A stretch of 41,684 nucleotides of DNA from Acidobacteriaceae bacterium (GTDB lineage: Bacteria; Acidobacteriota; Terriglobia; Terriglobales; Acidobacteriaceae), in the NCBI GenBank assembly GCA_003139095.1, contig PLHW01000014.1, forward strand, positions 1-41,684, read 5' to 3'. Positions 16,030 to 25,645 of this stretch are shown piece by piece. Made by a program: the position numbers and the translations under genes. The notes under the pieces are model-generated. The model saw nothing but the letters and a program-made list of their open reading frames with translations. It was not told the origin of the DNA and made no database searches. Every line of letters starts with the position of its first letter. Position 1 is the stretch's first letter.

Positions 16030-16233
16030 TCAGGCACTTGCTGGGTCTAATCCGGCGAGCGGCGCTATTTTCGTTGCAACCAGCACCTCCAACAACGTGG
16101 CGGTATTACGAACGCTTCCCGAGATGGTGATGAGCGCTTCTGAGACGAGAGGATGTTGCTCCGCCAGCGTGTCAAGACGGTCACTCACGTTGTAGAGTTG
16201 CTGTACTTCGTGCAGGATCGCATTCGAATGCAT
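16030..16233 (-). CDS. 67-residue conserved hypothetical protein
   Basis: The protein begins MHSNAILHEVQQLYNVSDRL and continues DTLAEQHPLVSEALITISGS, then VRNTATLLEVLVATKIAPLA. It is predicted to be an all-helical soluble domain with a hydrophobic face. I believe close relatives are found across Acidobacteriota, but I could not check this. It lies alone between the Lys/Gln-rich gene (opposite strand) and a receiver pseudogene. Its 5' region holds three perfect hairpins (16243-16329), which suggests post-transcriptional control. There is no obvious ribosome binding site immediately before the ATG, which may lie close to the hairpin region. Confidence 0.6.
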   Translation of the reverse strand: MHSNAILHEVQQLYNVSDRLDTLAEQHPLVSEALITISGSVRNTATLLEVLVATKIAPLAGLDPASA

Positions 16234-16242
16234 AGGGTACGC

Positions 16243-16329
16243 GGCTTTCTTCGAAAGCCTAAGGAGAGAAAACTTCAGATGGGCTGACTTAGTTCAGGGA
16301 ACCTGAAGGAGGAGAAGGTGGTAACCACC
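16243..16329 (-). promoter_or_regulatory. structured leader with three perfect hairpins
   Basis: Three inverted repeats lie in a row upstream of the small gene: GGCTTTC/GAAAGCC (16243-16259, loop 3), TTCAGG/CCTGAA (16292-16306, loop 3) and AGGTGGT/ACCACCT (16315-16329, loop 1). All stems are exact. On the minus strand they would form a compact 5' leader, or operator sites if they are DNA-binding targets. No known riboswitch class was recognised. Confidence 0.45.
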
Positions 16330-16473
16330 TAAAATCAAGTATATCATTCACGCACCTTGGAATGTTGCAGCTCGCTGAGTCTATTGGGGTGCAGGCACAG
16401 TCGGTATCAGTTAGCCTCTACTTCCGTTCCCCATATCCAAGGAGATCACACCATCGGCATCTTCTGGAAAGTT

Positions 16474-16487
16474 GTTCACTTTTGAAC
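16474..16487. promoter_or_regulatory. GTTCA-N4-TGAAC palindrome, copy 2
   Basis: GTTCACTTTTGAAC is a perfect 5-N4-5 palindrome. It lies upstream of the receiver pseudogene on the plus strand. It matches copies 1 and 3 with the same CTTT-like spacer as copy 3. Confidence 0.5.
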
Positions 16488-16642
16488 AGAGACGTGTCTT
16501 TTGGCTGCTTATTTTGCAATCATGGCTTACTGCTAGCGGGAGGCTCCTTTCGACTGCATGCGTCATCAGGTCGCTGCGAATGTGTGCCGCCTTGCGTGTT
16601 ATCACAGCGGGCAACGGTGAGCCAAATACAGCTTGTGACTAT

Positions 16643-16852
16643 CGAGAATCTCACGGTTATTGCATCAAGATAGCGTCGAGCGGCTACACCGCGATGAAGA
16701 TGTTGGAGGAATCGGCGGTGGCTGCGGTTCTGCTGGAGTACAAACATGAAGGCGTGGACGTGGAAGCCGTAGCCTGCCATTTTAAGCAACGCTTTATGAG
16801 GCGTTGCAACGAGAATAAGTCGTTTACGACAGATCTGTTGAACGAAGTCTAA
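16643..16852 (+). pseudogene. truncated receiver-domain protein
   Basis: The readable part is RESHGYCIKIASSGYTAMKM, then LEESAVAAVLLEYKHEGVDV, then EAVACHFKQRF, a clear receiver-domain middle. The phospho-acceptor position falls in LLEYKHEG, where Glu replaces the usual Asp, as in a related group of atypical receivers. The start is lost upstream of RES, and after KQRF the sequence changes to unrelated residues and stops. The C-terminal half with the conserved Lys is missing, so the protein cannot be functional. Confidence 0.6.
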
Positions 16853-16885
16853 ACTTTCGCAATACGCCTTCGCGGGCTGCCTACG

Positions 16886-18529
16886 TCACTGGCACTGCGG
16901 GAAGCGAAACGACACAATGTGCGTGCTGAAGTCATTGCTCTCTGCCCCTCCCACCTTCGATTTGTAATACTCCTGCGTATACCAGAACGTGCAATCATCG
17001 CTCGGATCCACACTCATGCTGCTATAGTCGCCCCAACGATTTGATCCGTTCACTTGCACCGCGCTTCCTTTCACGGCCACTCTTGGCGCTTCCATCTGCC
17101 CCAGCGGATCGGAGGGCGCCCGGCCCGTGTACCAGACGCTGGTGTCGAGGCTGGTCGCTGAGTCTGCACTCATGCCCATCGCAATGTCGCCATCCTTATC
17201 CATGGCAATGCTGGGCATCCACAAATTGTCATTCGCGCTCTGATATGTGCCCGACTGATACAGTGAGAACGCCCCGCCCGTCGACCGCAATTCATACCAC
17301 CGCACCGCCGCTGCCGCAGTCGAACCCGTCCCCGGCGCCACCGCGTTTGTCGCCACCATGGATTCATGGTCGCCAAAATTTCGATACGCGAGCCGGAACA
17401 TCAGGCGGCCGCTCAACGCGTCCACGTTTTCTCCCGGACTCGGCTGCGGCACGCAGCGAGGTCCGTCATTGCAGGGAAGAAGATAATTCGGTACCGCGAT
17501 TACATTCGGCCCGGTAAACGTTGAATTCTGCGGGTTCACAAAATCCACATGGAAATCAAATTCGTTCAATTCATTGGTCTGGCTTCCGAGTTCCACGTAG
17601 TGGTTAGGTTCGCCACTCGGCGGAAGCGTTTGCCCGTCCAGGTCCGACGGCAGCAACGTAAAGTTTGCCGCATTCGCCGTCATGCAAATCATGGTCGCCG
17701 CTTGCCCCGCCAGCATCGCTGCGCGGTCAAACGCGCACGGCTGGGCGCCGTAATATTTCCCAAGGGCTAAATTAAAGACGTTGCTGCTTCCGTAATAGGC
17801 ATCGGGCCACACCCCATACTTCGGATAATCGGGAAGATTCTGCCCGGCCGCAAAGCTGTAGCGATAGTAGCTTCCGGTCGCATCTGCGGTCGTGGATATC
17901 GCGATGCAGAGAAAATACGGCGGGTTGTTTTGCGTGTCGCCGAGTTGCGACACAAACCATTGTTGCGCCAGCTTGTCCCACAGGACAACCGAGTCGCCTC
18001 CATTGGTTGTTTCGCAGAGTCCTCCGAATCCCTGAAACAGCGTGTCAATCGCCACCGGCTTCGGCAGCAACGCCTTCCCCGTCGCCTTGTCGTACACCTG
18101 CAAGGCAGCTCCCGCCTGCTCGACGAATTGCGTCGCTCCGACCGTTCCATTCGTGTCCGGAGGAAAATCCGGGGCTTCCAGGTGGTTGATTCCGTCGAAG
18201 CTCAATCCGCGTTTGATCGCAACCTGTGGCAGGTACCGCTCCTGCACCACCGGATCGTTTCCTGGCACAGCCGTCAAATATCCTTTCGGTGGCCGGAGCT
18301 CTTCCTTCTCGAATTTCTCAAGGCCCTCGCCTCCCTTTAACGCGGCCGTCAGAGCCATCTGCCGCAGTGGCGGCGACACGTCGTGCTTGCTGTCATGTGT
18401 CACCTGAACGTTGCCGTCCTTATTCGCCGCCCAAGCAGGCAAGCCGCCCGCCAAGGTCAACGCTGCGACGAGCAGCACCCGAAACTCCTGCGACCACAAT
18501 TGCTTCATAAGTAAAACGAGTCTTATCAT
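16886..18529 (-). CDS. large secreted protein of unknown function
   Basis: The protein is about 547 residues from the ATG at 18529. A signal peptide is visible (EFRVLLVAALTLAGGLPAWA, cut before ANKDG). The mature part has the features of a secreted beta-propeller-like protein: repeated aromatic-rich strands and Asp/Asn/Gly loops (DTNGTVGATQFVEQAGAALQ, ISTTADATGSYYRYSF, WGDYSSMSVDPSDDCTFWYT). It ends HIVSFRFPQCQ. There is no catalytic motif that I recognise and no anchor at the C-terminus. A TTG at 18541 and an ATG at 18508 are other possible starts. It is followed on the same strand only by decayed sequence. It probably acts in the periplasm or outside the cell. Confidence 0.8.
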   Translation of the reverse strand: MIRLVLLMKQLWSQEFRVLLVAALTLAGGLPAWAANKDGNVQVTHDSKHDVSPPLRQMALTAALKGGEGLEKFEKEELRPPKGYLTAVPGNDPVVQERYLPQVAIKRGLSFDGINHLEAPDFPPDTNGTVGATQFVEQAGAALQVYDKATGKALLPKPVAIDTLFQGFGGLCETTNGGDSVVLWDKLAQQWFVSQLGDTQNNPPYFLCIAISTTADATGSYYRYSFAAGQNLPDYPKYGVWPDAYYGSSNVFNLALGKYYGAQPCAFDRAAMLAGQAATMICMTANAANFTLLPSDLDGQTLPPSGEPNHYVELGSQTNELNEFDFHVDFVNPQNSTFTGPNVIAVPNYLLPCNDGPRCVPQPSPGENVDALSGRLMFRLAYRNFGDHESMVATNAVAPGTGSTAAAAVRWYELRSTGGAFSLYQSGTYQSANDNLWMPSIAMDKDGDIAMGMSADSATSLDTSVWYTGRAPSDPLGQMEAPRVAVKGSAVQVNGSNRWGDYSSMSVDPSDDCTFWYTQEYYKSKVGGAESNDFSTHIVSFRFPQCQ

Positions 18530-18913
18530 TCCTGTCCCCAAATTCGGAGCACCCTTATTCGAGCTTCTCCTTTTGGCCTTCGGAAACGGTACCCATTCTA
18601 TACCCGTCCCGTCTATACCCGTCCCGCCATCCTGCGCGTTGCCTGTAGGATCGTGCGCTGATGCGATGCGGCTGGTGTCGCGACTCTAAGGACTGTTGAT
18701 GGTAAGTAGTTTCCATATCGGCTAATGGGCGGTCTGTTCAAGAATCGCTCACCGTCAAAGAAAATGCGTTGGTGGTTGATGCGAATTGGGGGATGTTTCA
18801 AGAGTTGACGAGTCTATGATGGCTGTGACCACGCCTGTCGAGAACGACCATTGTGGCCGGTCCGGTCCGTTATCTCAGTATCGGGCCGCGAAGGCACTCT
18901 AGGGCGTCCGCTC
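18530..18913. other. about 380 bases without a gene
   Basis: The stretch contains a 15-bp tandem duplication (18597-18626) and no convincing gene. A minus-strand frame over 18613-18801 has no recognisable family. Confidence 0.4.
18597..18626. repeat. 15-bp tandem duplication
   Basis: TCTATACCCGTCCCG occurs twice in direct succession with no mismatch. It lies upstream of the large secreted-protein gene and might be a regulatory repeat or simple slippage. The function, if any, is unknown. Confidence 0.6.
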
Positions 18914-19330
18914 TTAGGATGAGATTCTCGTCCTCGCCGACACAGACCCTCCGCCTTTGTGCAATTCAGCGATCACAGGCAACAACTGGCTGCCCAGACG
19001 ATCCTTGGCTACAAAGGCGTCTATCGTTTTCAGAGCTTTCTTTGGAATGTCAACTGCGCCGGAAAGCATGATGATTGGAGCCTGCGGTCTGAGGCGTTTG
19101 ATCTCGATTGCAACCTCTGGTCCGTTCATGCCGGGCATGCAATAGTCAACGATTACAACATCAACGGGATGAATGGAAGCCAGTTCTAGTCCTTTGCTGC
19201 CGCTCGCTGCGGTCAGCACCTTATACCCAAAGGTTTCGAGGAACCTCTTTTCGCACTCCAATATTGCCGGGTCGTCGTCGATGCAGAGGACAACTGCGTT
19301 GTTGACGGCATTTTGAACCAAGCTGGGCAT
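18914..19330 (-). CDS. single-domain response regulator (receiver) protein
   Basis: The 138-residue protein is one REC domain with an intact set of residues: acidic pair in LCIDDDPA, phospho-acceptor Asp in VVIVDYCMPGMNG, Ser in IIMLSGAVD and Lys in FVAKDRL. It lacks an output domain and ends in a Ser/Gly-rich tail (GGGSVSARTRISS). It is a close paralogue of the receiver at 12593-13066. The ATG at 19330 starts MPSLVQNAVNNAV; earlier in-frame starts would add a basic leader that the paralogue lacks. A GTTCA-N4-TGCAC palindrome lies 46 bases before the ATG. Partner kinase and output are unknown; such proteins act as phosphate shuttles or bind motility or kinase complexes. Confidence 0.85.
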   Translation of the reverse strand: MPSLVQNAVNNAVVLCIDDDPAILECEKRFLETFGYKVLTAASGSKGLELASIHPVDVVIVDYCMPGMNGPEVAIEIKRLRPQAPIIMLSGAVDIPKKALKTIDAFVAKDRLGSQLLPVIAELHKGGGSVSARTRISS

Positions 19331-19375
19331 AGGTGTCCTGCAAGTCGATTTTCCAGACTTAAGAGCGCGAAAGAT

Positions 19376-19389
19376 GTTCACTTTTGCAC
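19376..19389. promoter_or_regulatory. GTTCA-N4-TGCAC palindrome, copy 3
   Basis: GTTCACTTTTGCAC, preceded by GCGCGAAAGAT, lies 46-59 bases upstream of the receiver start. The ten preceding bases match those of copy 1 closely, so the shared unit is longer than the palindrome. Confidence 0.5.
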
Positions 19390-19605
19390 GCTTTTGCTGG
19401 TTTATAAATTGATGACTTCGACCTCTAGACGCGGACGCGAGCCGACGCCTCACTCATCCCTGTGCCTCATCAAAACTACGCGCGTACATGCCATAGACGC
19501 TTCCCCCAGGCCATCGATTTGTGAACCGGTACGGGCCTTACCCTGTATTTCCCCTTCGTGTATCCTTTCGCTGTCTCGGAGGTGCTCGTTGGGAGCCCAG
19601 TATCC

Positions 19606-19851
19606 CGGTGAACACCGGCAGTTCCCGCGCAAGCGAGCGGCGGTGTCAGTTGGATTGAGACTATGTTTACGCAGCCGATCGGATCGAAGCTCAGCATCGT
19701 GCTGTGGCTCGGCGGGGCCAAGATTCAAGCCGCAGCGGTGGTCGTTACCTGCACGCCGCAGTTTGGCAACGGAATCAAATTCCTCGAAATGGCTGCCGCT
19801 ACGAGCGCACAAACTCGAGTTTCGAACCGATTTTCCCGAGTGCAGCAATAG
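19606..19851 (+). pseudogene. PilZ-domain protein remnant
   Basis: The last part of the frame reads ETMFTQPIGSKLSIVLWLGG, then AKIQAAAVVVTCTPQFGNGI, then KFLEMAA. This is the second half of a PilZ domain (hydrophobic strands, then the VxxCxPxxGxGIxF pattern). The first half, with the RxxxR and DxSxxG motifs that bind cyclic di-GMP, is not in this frame; a piece resembling its start (EHRQFPRKRAAVSV) lies in another frame at 19612. The gene is therefore broken and cannot bind cyclic di-GMP. Confidence 0.5.
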
Positions 19852-19932
19852 TGAGCAATATTTACCAGACAGCACGCCGCCGAAAGCGTATTCCTCCTTG
19901 CGTGGGGATTCCGTGTCTGGAAGCTGTACGCA

Positions 19933-20370
19933 TTACGGAGTCAGTTCGAACACAAGGCCCCAGTTGTCCGTCCCGCCGACCGCGGTCGCGCTATAGAAGT
20001 TGCCTGCCCCGTCTGGAGTCAGCCCGTACCACCCTGCCGCGCCCGGGTTCACTCCGCCCGTGCCGGTGAAACTCCAGAGAACCTTCTCTTTGTACTTGCC
20101 GGCTGAAAACACGAGTTCGTAGACGACGCCATCCTTAGTCCTTGCCGCCGACCGTTTCACCGCAGATGTTTCCGGACGCGTCAAACACAATCTGCCCATA
20201 GGGATTGGCGCCATCTTTTGTTCCGCCCGTAAACGACCAGAGAAGCTTCTCCGTCCATGTTCCCTTCTTTTTGCCGGACGTTACAGGAGCGAGCTTATAG
20301 ACCGTTCCAGCGTTCGACTTACCGCCCAGCGTGGTGGTGCCGTAAAGGTCCCCGCCTGGTCGGATACGAG
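19933..20370 (-). pseudogene. GloVer-repeat (beta-propeller) protein, C-terminal fragment
   Basis: Two frames together give the repeats DLYGTTTLGG, GTVYKLAP, WTEKLLWSFTGGTKDGANPY, GQIVFDASGNICGE, then GVVYELVF, KVLWSFTGTG, GLTPDGAGNFYSAT, WGLVFELTP. This is the GxVYxL...LYSFTG...GLxxDxxGNxYGTT cycle of the choice-of-anchor tandem repeat GloVer proteins, abundant secreted proteins of Acidobacteriota. The frame changes near 20140-20150. The N-terminus and signal peptide are missing upstream of 20370. It is a decayed remnant. Confidence 0.75.
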
Positions 20371-20701
20371 GATACTGTTTGGAGCGCTAACAGTCACATA
20401 CTCAGGTGCAAGTTGCGAGTGGATCCGAACGTATCAGCGCTGCTCCTGCACGGCACCTTAGTATCGATACCAGAATGGCCCCCAAAGTACTGTTAACGTA
20501 ATGGCCCGAAGGTTATCTTTCGCTGCCCCGCTCCCACGCCTAAGAATGGCGACTGCAATTCCCCCTCGGAACATTCCCGGGAAAAACCCGCACCTCCCCG
20601 TGCGGCAGAAGAGATCAGGTTAAGAACTGAACGCGAGAGACCGTGGTCGCGAACCTTAAACAGAGGCGCGAGCCGAGTATCGGACTGGACTGGAGAATGG
20701 A
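20371..20701. other. about 330 bases upstream of the collagen-like gene
   Basis: No gene is supported. The stretch must hold the promoter of the large surface-protein gene. A short hairpin-forming GCAC...GTGC lies near 20590-20603. No clear -35/-10 pair could be fixed. Confidence 0.35.
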
Positions 20702-23700
20702 ATGAAACGCTACCTGTACGTTGTGTTGTTCTCTCTGATTTCGGCACTGTCTTTCGGAACTGTGTTGCCGGTCACGATCGACAGCGCGTCCATCAACTAC
20801 AAAACAAATACCATCACCGTTACCGGACAGGGGTTTTGCGCTGACAGCAAACTGCCCATAGTCGTTTTCAACCTGACCCAGCTCAAGCTCGTCACCACCG
20901 TCTGCTCAAACACTTCGGTGGAAGCCAACCTGCCTGCGCAAGCACAGGGTTCTTACAAGCTGACGGTCACCAACGGGAGCACGGGCTCGAGCACGTTCGA
21001 TGTGACCTATGGTGCCGTTGGCCCCCAGGGACCCATCGGGTTGACCGGTGCAACAGGCGCTACTGGACCGCAAGGTCCGGCCGGTCCGCAGGGACTAACG
21101 GGCGCACAAGGTCCACAGGGGTTAGCAGGCGCAACCGGTGCAACCGGACCGCAAGGTTTGACTGGAGCCACAGGGGCAACTGGTCCTGCTGGTCCTCAGG
21201 GACCACAAGGTGTAGCTGGTCCTGCTGGAGCCAATGGCGCCAATGGAGTCGATGGTGCACAAGGACCGCAAGGCATTCAAGGACCGCAGGGTGTCGCTGG
21301 GTCGAACGGCGCCAATGGCATGGGCTTTAACTTCCGTGGCGCTTTCAACACGAGCAATACCTATGCCACGAACGATGTTGTGACCTACGCTCCCGCCAAT
21401 ATCACTTATAACGTCAACCTGACCTTCGGTTCCGCTGGTTCGATGGTTGGCACGATCACGACCGATGGCACCATAGGAGCGTTGAGCACTTCCAACATCG
21501 TCTCGTGGAACCTCACGCTGGCTGACAGTCCTACCAACTCGACAGTTCTAACGCCTAGCAATTCCGCATTTAGTTCTGGCAACTACAATACCGGCGGTCA
21601 ACCCAACAGCGACTTCACCGCAACTTCGACCACCCTGACGATGACCTACAGCAACGCTGGTTTCTGGGCTGTCAGCGGGGCATCCGGGCAATTCTGTATG
21701 ACGGACTGGTCTAACTGCTTCGGACCCATCGCCTACGGAACGTGGAGCATCAATGGTGACAGCGCGTGGTCGTACTCTGGTGCCGGAGCCGGAAGTTCAC
21801 AGCTAATCGGCACTGGCGGCACAGTTACGACCCCTGTCACGTCCACCTATGTTGCAACCGCTCCCGTAGCGGCGGGCACTGCTATACCGGGCACGTCTCC
21901 GTGGGCATTGATGGCACAAGCTGGCGCCACAGGCGCAACGGGATCAGCGGGTCTGACGGGAGCTACTGGTCCGCAAGGTCTCATCGGCCTCACCGGTGCA
22001 ACCGGTGCAACCGGAGCTACTGGCCCAGCGGGTCCGGCAGGTCCGATTGGACCGTCGGGAACGCCCGGAGCCACCGGAGCTGCGGGACCGCAGGGACCCA
22101 TCGGCTTGACTGGTGCTCAAGGTCCGCAAGGTGTTTCGGGACCGGCTGGATCAGCGGGCGCATCGGGTATTCCTCCCGGCACCTGGAGTTCGATCGCCTC
22201 GTTGCCAACAGCGACCACGGGACCGGGAGTCGTGTTGAATGGCCAGTTTGTAATCGCGGGCGGGTACCCAAGCGCCAATGTGGAAGCCTACAACCCGACC
22301 GCCAATACCTGGACCACTCTTACCACCGCGCCGGTTTCCGTGAATTATGCCACCGCCGCGGTGATGAACGGTCAACTCTACATCGTCGGCGGCTGCATCA
22401 ACTCGAATTGCGGCTCGGCAACCAACCAGATGAACATCTACAACCCCACGACCAACTCCTGGTCGTCGGGCGCACCGATTCCAACCACCGTCTTTGCCGC
22501 GGCCAGTGCCGTAATCAATGGCTTGCTGTATGTGGCCGGCGGCCAGACCTATGGCTTCCAGACCGTATCCACCCTCCAGGTTTACGATCCCGTAGCGAAT
22601 AGCTGGACGACGTTAGCCCCGATGCCTACCGCAATGAACGGAGCCGGCGGAGCGGCGATCAATGGCAACTTGTACGTCCTCGGCGGCACCAACGGCTTGT
22701 CCTCGTCGCAGTCGTTCCCCGTTTCGATTTACAACCCCACTACCAACACCTGGTCGCAGGGCGTCTCGCCCATACCCACCCCGACGTGGGACGGCCCCGC
22801 GGTCGTCGTCATGAACGGCTTGGCCTACGTCATCGGCGGCGGCAACTTCACGGGTCAGGTTAACGCCGTGCAGGCTTATAACCCGGCCTCGGATACATGG
22901 ACAACCTTGTCCGCGTTGGACACGCCATGGAACCTCCCCGCAGCCGCTGTTGTCGGCGGAGTGATTTACATCGCTGGAGGCGCTCAGGCAGGTTCAAACG
23001 TGGCCACCGCCGAGTCCTTCTTCCAATATCCAGCCGGTCCGCAAGGTCCGGCAGGGCCGATTGGACCGACTGGAACGCCCGGAGCCATGGGTCCGCAAGG
23101 TTCGGCAGGTCCGATTGGCCTTACGGGCGCCACTGGACCGGCGGGACCACAAGGACCCATCGGCTTGACTGGTGCTCAAGGGCCGCAAGGCGTGCAGGGT
23201 CCGCAGGGCACTGCTGGAACAAATGGCACGAACGGCACAAATGGCACGAACGGCGCCAATGGCACGGGCTTCAACTTCCGTGGCGCTTTCAACATGAGCA
23301 ATACCTATGCCACTAACGATGTTGTGACCTACGCTCCCGCCAATATCACTTACAACGTCAACCTGACCTTCGGTTCCGCTGGTTCTATGGTTGGCACGAT
23401 CACGACCGATGGCACTCTCGGCGTACTTAACACTTCCAACATCGTTTCGTGGAACCTGACGTTAACGGATTACGGGACCAACAGCACCACCCTGACACCG
23501 GCTAACTCCGCATTTAATTCCGGCAACTACAATACAGGTGGCCAACCCAACGGTGACTTCAGCGCAACTCCGACCAACCTAACGATGACATATAGCGGCG
23601 GCGGTTTCTGGAGCGTAGGCGGCGCGTCCGGGGCGTTCTGCATGACGGACTGGTCGAACTGCTTCGGACCTATTGCCTACGGAACGTGGGACATCAATGG

Positions 23701-24928
23701 CGACAGCACGTACTCGTACTCTGGTGCCGGAGGTTCACAGGTAATTGGCACTGGCGGCACGGTTGCGACCCCTGTCACGTCGACGTATCTTGCAACCGGG
23801 CCCGTAGCGGCCGGTACGGCTATACCGGGCACGTCTCCGTGGGTGATGATGGCGCAAGCGGGTGCCACGGGCGCAACGGGATCAGCGGGTCCCGCTGGAG
23901 CTACTGGTCCGCAAGGTCCCATGGGTCTTATAGGGATGACCGGTGCAACAGGCCCGACTGGACCGCAAGGTCCGGAAGGCCCCGCCGGGACCAGCGGGAT
24001 GGGCGGTAGTGGGACGGTCAACTTTTTGCCGCTGTTCTCGGCTGCGACGACGATGGGCGATTCGGCGATTCAACAGGCACAGCCCAGCGGCTGGTCTAAC
24101 ACGGCTGTCGGTTTCAATGGCGCACCGGGCTCGGGCGTGGTCTCATCTCCAATGGGTGTGGACATCCAGGGAACGGTCAGCGAGGGCTCCCCCAACGGCT
24201 ATAGCGCAACACAGCTGGTCGTCGAGGGAACTGTCGCATCGAGCCCTTACGCCCAGGCCTACCTGCGCGGAGTGATCATCGGCCCGAACTTCAACTTCAG
24301 CGACGGCTACGGCAACTACGCCGAAGGGGCTTACATCGCGGCGCCGAACATCACGTCGGGATACGCAAACGTCGTGTCCTCACTCGAGTTGGGGCAGCCG
24401 GCCGCTGGCCCGTCCGGCACGTCCTGCAGCGCGGCGCTCAACATCTCGATGCCGAACCAGTCCGGCAACTGCCCGGACGCGGGAAACAGGGTGTGGTCGA
24501 TCTACAACGGGAGCGAGAACAACAGCTACTTCGCAGGAAACGTGGGCTTCGGAACCGCCCTCCCCTCCTATCCGATTCAGACGGGGGGCGGGGCGTACGT
24601 CACGCCGGGGGGGGTGTGGACGAACGCTTCCAGCCGGGAGTTCAAGAAGGACATCCAGCCGCTGTCCACTGACCAGGCGATGGAGACGCTGACGGGCCTC
24701 GATCCGGTCACCTTCAAGTACAAGATCGACGATGAGGCGCACGTCGGCTTCATCGCCGAAGACGTGCCCGACCTGGTCGCGACCGATGATCGTAAGGGCC
24801 TGAGCGCGATGGATATCGTCGCCGTGCTCACCAAGGTTGTCCAACAGCAGCAGAAGGAGCTCTCCGACCAGCGCGAGGAAATCGAGACGCTAAAGACGCA
24901 GCTCGCGACCGGGCAGGGGAAGCGCTAG
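20702..24928 (+). CDS. secreted collagen-like protein with kelch propeller and S74 chaperone domain
   Basis: The 1408-residue protein has a signal peptide ([20 protein letters not shown]), an IPT/TIG-like domain (about 25-105) and a first collagen GXY region (about 107-206). Next is a CBM-like domain (211-406) split by an inserted beta domain (about 234-365). A second GXY region (407-490), a kelch propeller (493-776, VARIOUS N-x-W-x-x-L and V-x-G-G motifs), a third GXY region (779-854) and a second copy of the split domain (855-1052) follow. Then come a fourth GXY region (1053-1101), a linker, and a C-terminal Peptidase_S74 domain (about 1310-1383). The S74 part keeps the self-cleavage Ser-x4-Lys arrangement (SREFKK) and EDVPDL. 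A coiled coil ends it. S74 domains trimerise fibres, then cut themselves off, so the product is likely a trimeric surface fibre. Confidence 0.85.
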   Translation: MKRYLYVVLFSLISALSFGTVLPVTIDSASINYKTNTITVTGQGFCADSKLPIVVFNLTQLKLVTTVCSNTSVEANLPAQAQGSYKLTVTNGSTGSSTFDVTYGAVGPQGPIGLTGATGATGPQGPAGPQGLTGAQGPQGLAGATGATGPQGLTGATGATGPAGPQGPQGVAGPAGANGANGVDGAQGPQGIQGPQGVAGSNGANGMGFNFRGAFNTSNTYATNDVVTYAPANITYNVNLTFGSAGSMVGTITTDGTIGALSTSNIVSWNLTLADSPTNSTVLTPSNSAFSSGNYNTGGQPNSDFTATSTTLTMTYSNAGFWAVSGASGQFCMTDWSNCFGPIAYGTWSINGDSAWSYSGAGAGSSQLIGTGGTVTTPVTSTYVATAPVAAGTAIPGTSPWALMAQAGATGATGSAGLTGATGPQGLIGLTGATGATGATGPAGPAGPIGPSGTPGATGAAGPQGPIGLTGAQGPQGVSGPAGSAGASGIPPGTWSSIASLPTATTGPGVVLNGQFVIAGGYPSANVEAYNPTANTWTTLTTAPVSVNYATAAVMNGQLYIVGGCINSNCGSATNQMNIYNPTTNSWSSGAPIPTTVFAAASAVINGLLYVAGGQTYGFQTVSTLQVYDPVANSWTTLAPMPTAMNGAGGAAINGNLYVLGGTNGLSSSQSFPVSIYNPTTNTWSQGVSPIPTPTWDGPAVVVMNGLAYVIGGGNFTGQVNAVQAYNPASDTWTTLSALDTPWNLPAAAVVGGVIYIAGGAQAGSNVATAESFFQYPAGPQGPAGPIGPTGTPGAMGPQGSAGPIGLTGATGPAGPQGPIGLTGAQGPQGVQGPQGTAGTNGTNGTNGTNGANGTGFNFRGAFNMSNTYATNDVVTYAPANITYNVNLTFGSAGSMVGTITTDGTLGVLNTSNIVSWNLTLTDYGTNSTTLTPANSAFNSGNYNTGGQPNGDFSATPTNLTMTYSGGGFWSVGGASGAFCMTDWSNCFGPIAYGTWDINGDSTYSYSGAGGSQVIGTGGTVATPVTSTYLATGPVAAGTAIPGTSPWVMMAQAGATGATGSAGPAGATGPQGPMGLIGMTGATGPTGPQGPEGPAGTSGMGGSGTVNFLPLFSAATTMGDSAIQQAQPSGWSNTAVGFNGAPGSGVVSSPMGVDIQGTVSEGSPNGYSATQLVVEGTVASSPYAQAYLRGVIIGPNFNFSDGYGNYAEGAYIAAPNITSGYANVVSSLELGQPAAGPSGTSCSAALNISMPNQSGNCPDAGNRVWSIYNGSENNSYFAGNVGFGTALPSYPIQTGGGAYVTPGGVWTNASSREFKKDIQPLSTDQAMETLTGLDPVTFKYKIDDEAHVGFIAEDVPDLVATDDRKGLSAMDIVAVLTKVVQQQQKELSDQREEIETLKTQLATGQGKR

Positions 24929-24999
24929 GTGGACTTGCCCCTTGAATCCGTATCCCATAACTGAGCGTACTTCGTAGTAATCGTGGCTGTGGGAAAGTT

Positions 25000-25021
25000 G
25001 GAAAGCGGCTTTTCGCTTTCC
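25000..25021 (+). terminator. hairpin downstream of the collagen-like gene
   Basis: GGAAAGCG and CGCTTTCC pair exactly with a 6-base loop. The 3' side is followed by CTACTTTTCC, a moderately T-rich stretch. It lies 71 bases after the stop codon and fits an intrinsic terminator. Confidence 0.6.
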
Positions 25022-25369
25022 TACTTTTCCATAGCCTTTTCTACTTTGCACCCACCGTCAAACTTGCAGAGGGCTACCGGGCTCTTACGACGGACAAGGC
25101 CAGTACTCAGATTATTCCAACGTACGTGAGGCCGCTCGATGAGAACACGAAGGCTGTAATCGAAGCCCCCGATGTGGCTCGTGGCTTATCGCTCTGGGAG
25201 GGTGCCTCGATTTGATGGGTCCTTTCGGGTCGAGTCGGTCCGATCTAACAATGCAGCTTTGGCCAGCGTCAAAAATTCCTTCATGCTGGCCATGCAGAGC
25301 GAACGGGCGACCGAAGGTTTAATCGTTCCGAGGTACCGAGACTCAAGATGGGAAGGAGGCACTAGATCT
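25022..25369. other. about 350 bases without a supportable gene
   Basis: A minus-strand frame (25186-25413) and a plus-strand frame (25172-25657) overlap here but neither gives a recognised family. The plus frame is likely the shadow of the small minus-strand gene at 25370-25570. Confidence 0.4.
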
Positions 25370-25570
25370 TCAGCCAATCCCGCATTCGGGTTCGCCTCGG
25401 CAACAAACGCCATACCGCTGCCAGATTCGGAACCACGGGCTATGCGCGAGCATGTCGTCGTGCCTGCGATTCGCAGCCGCGAGATCGCTCAAGCTCAGCG
25501 GTCGCGTGTCCGGCACTTCGTAGATTCGCTCAAGGTATTCGATTTCGGCGATGGTTCGGTCAATGTTCAT
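25370..25570 (-). CDS. 66-residue conserved hypothetical protein
   Basis: The product reads MNIDRTIAEIEYLERIYEVP, then DTRPLSLSDLAAANRRHDDM, then LAHSPWFRIWQRYGVCCRGE. It is small, soluble and mostly helical, with two adjacent Cys near the end. I recall similar short proteins in Acidobacteriota genomes but could not verify it. The ATG at 25570 is chosen over a TTG four codons earlier, because no better start is available. Downstream the last residues (PECGIG) differ from the rest in character, so the C-terminus could be altered. Confidence 0.55.
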   Translation of the reverse strand: MNIDRTIAEIEYLERIYEVPDTRPLSLSDLAAANRRHDDMLAHSPWFRIWQRYGVCCRGEPECGIG

Positions 25571-25645
25571 GCCGCTCAATTTGGATACGCTGCGACAAGC
25601 ATACTAGAATTCGCGAGCCCATTGTGCTGTGCAGGAACGTCCTGC

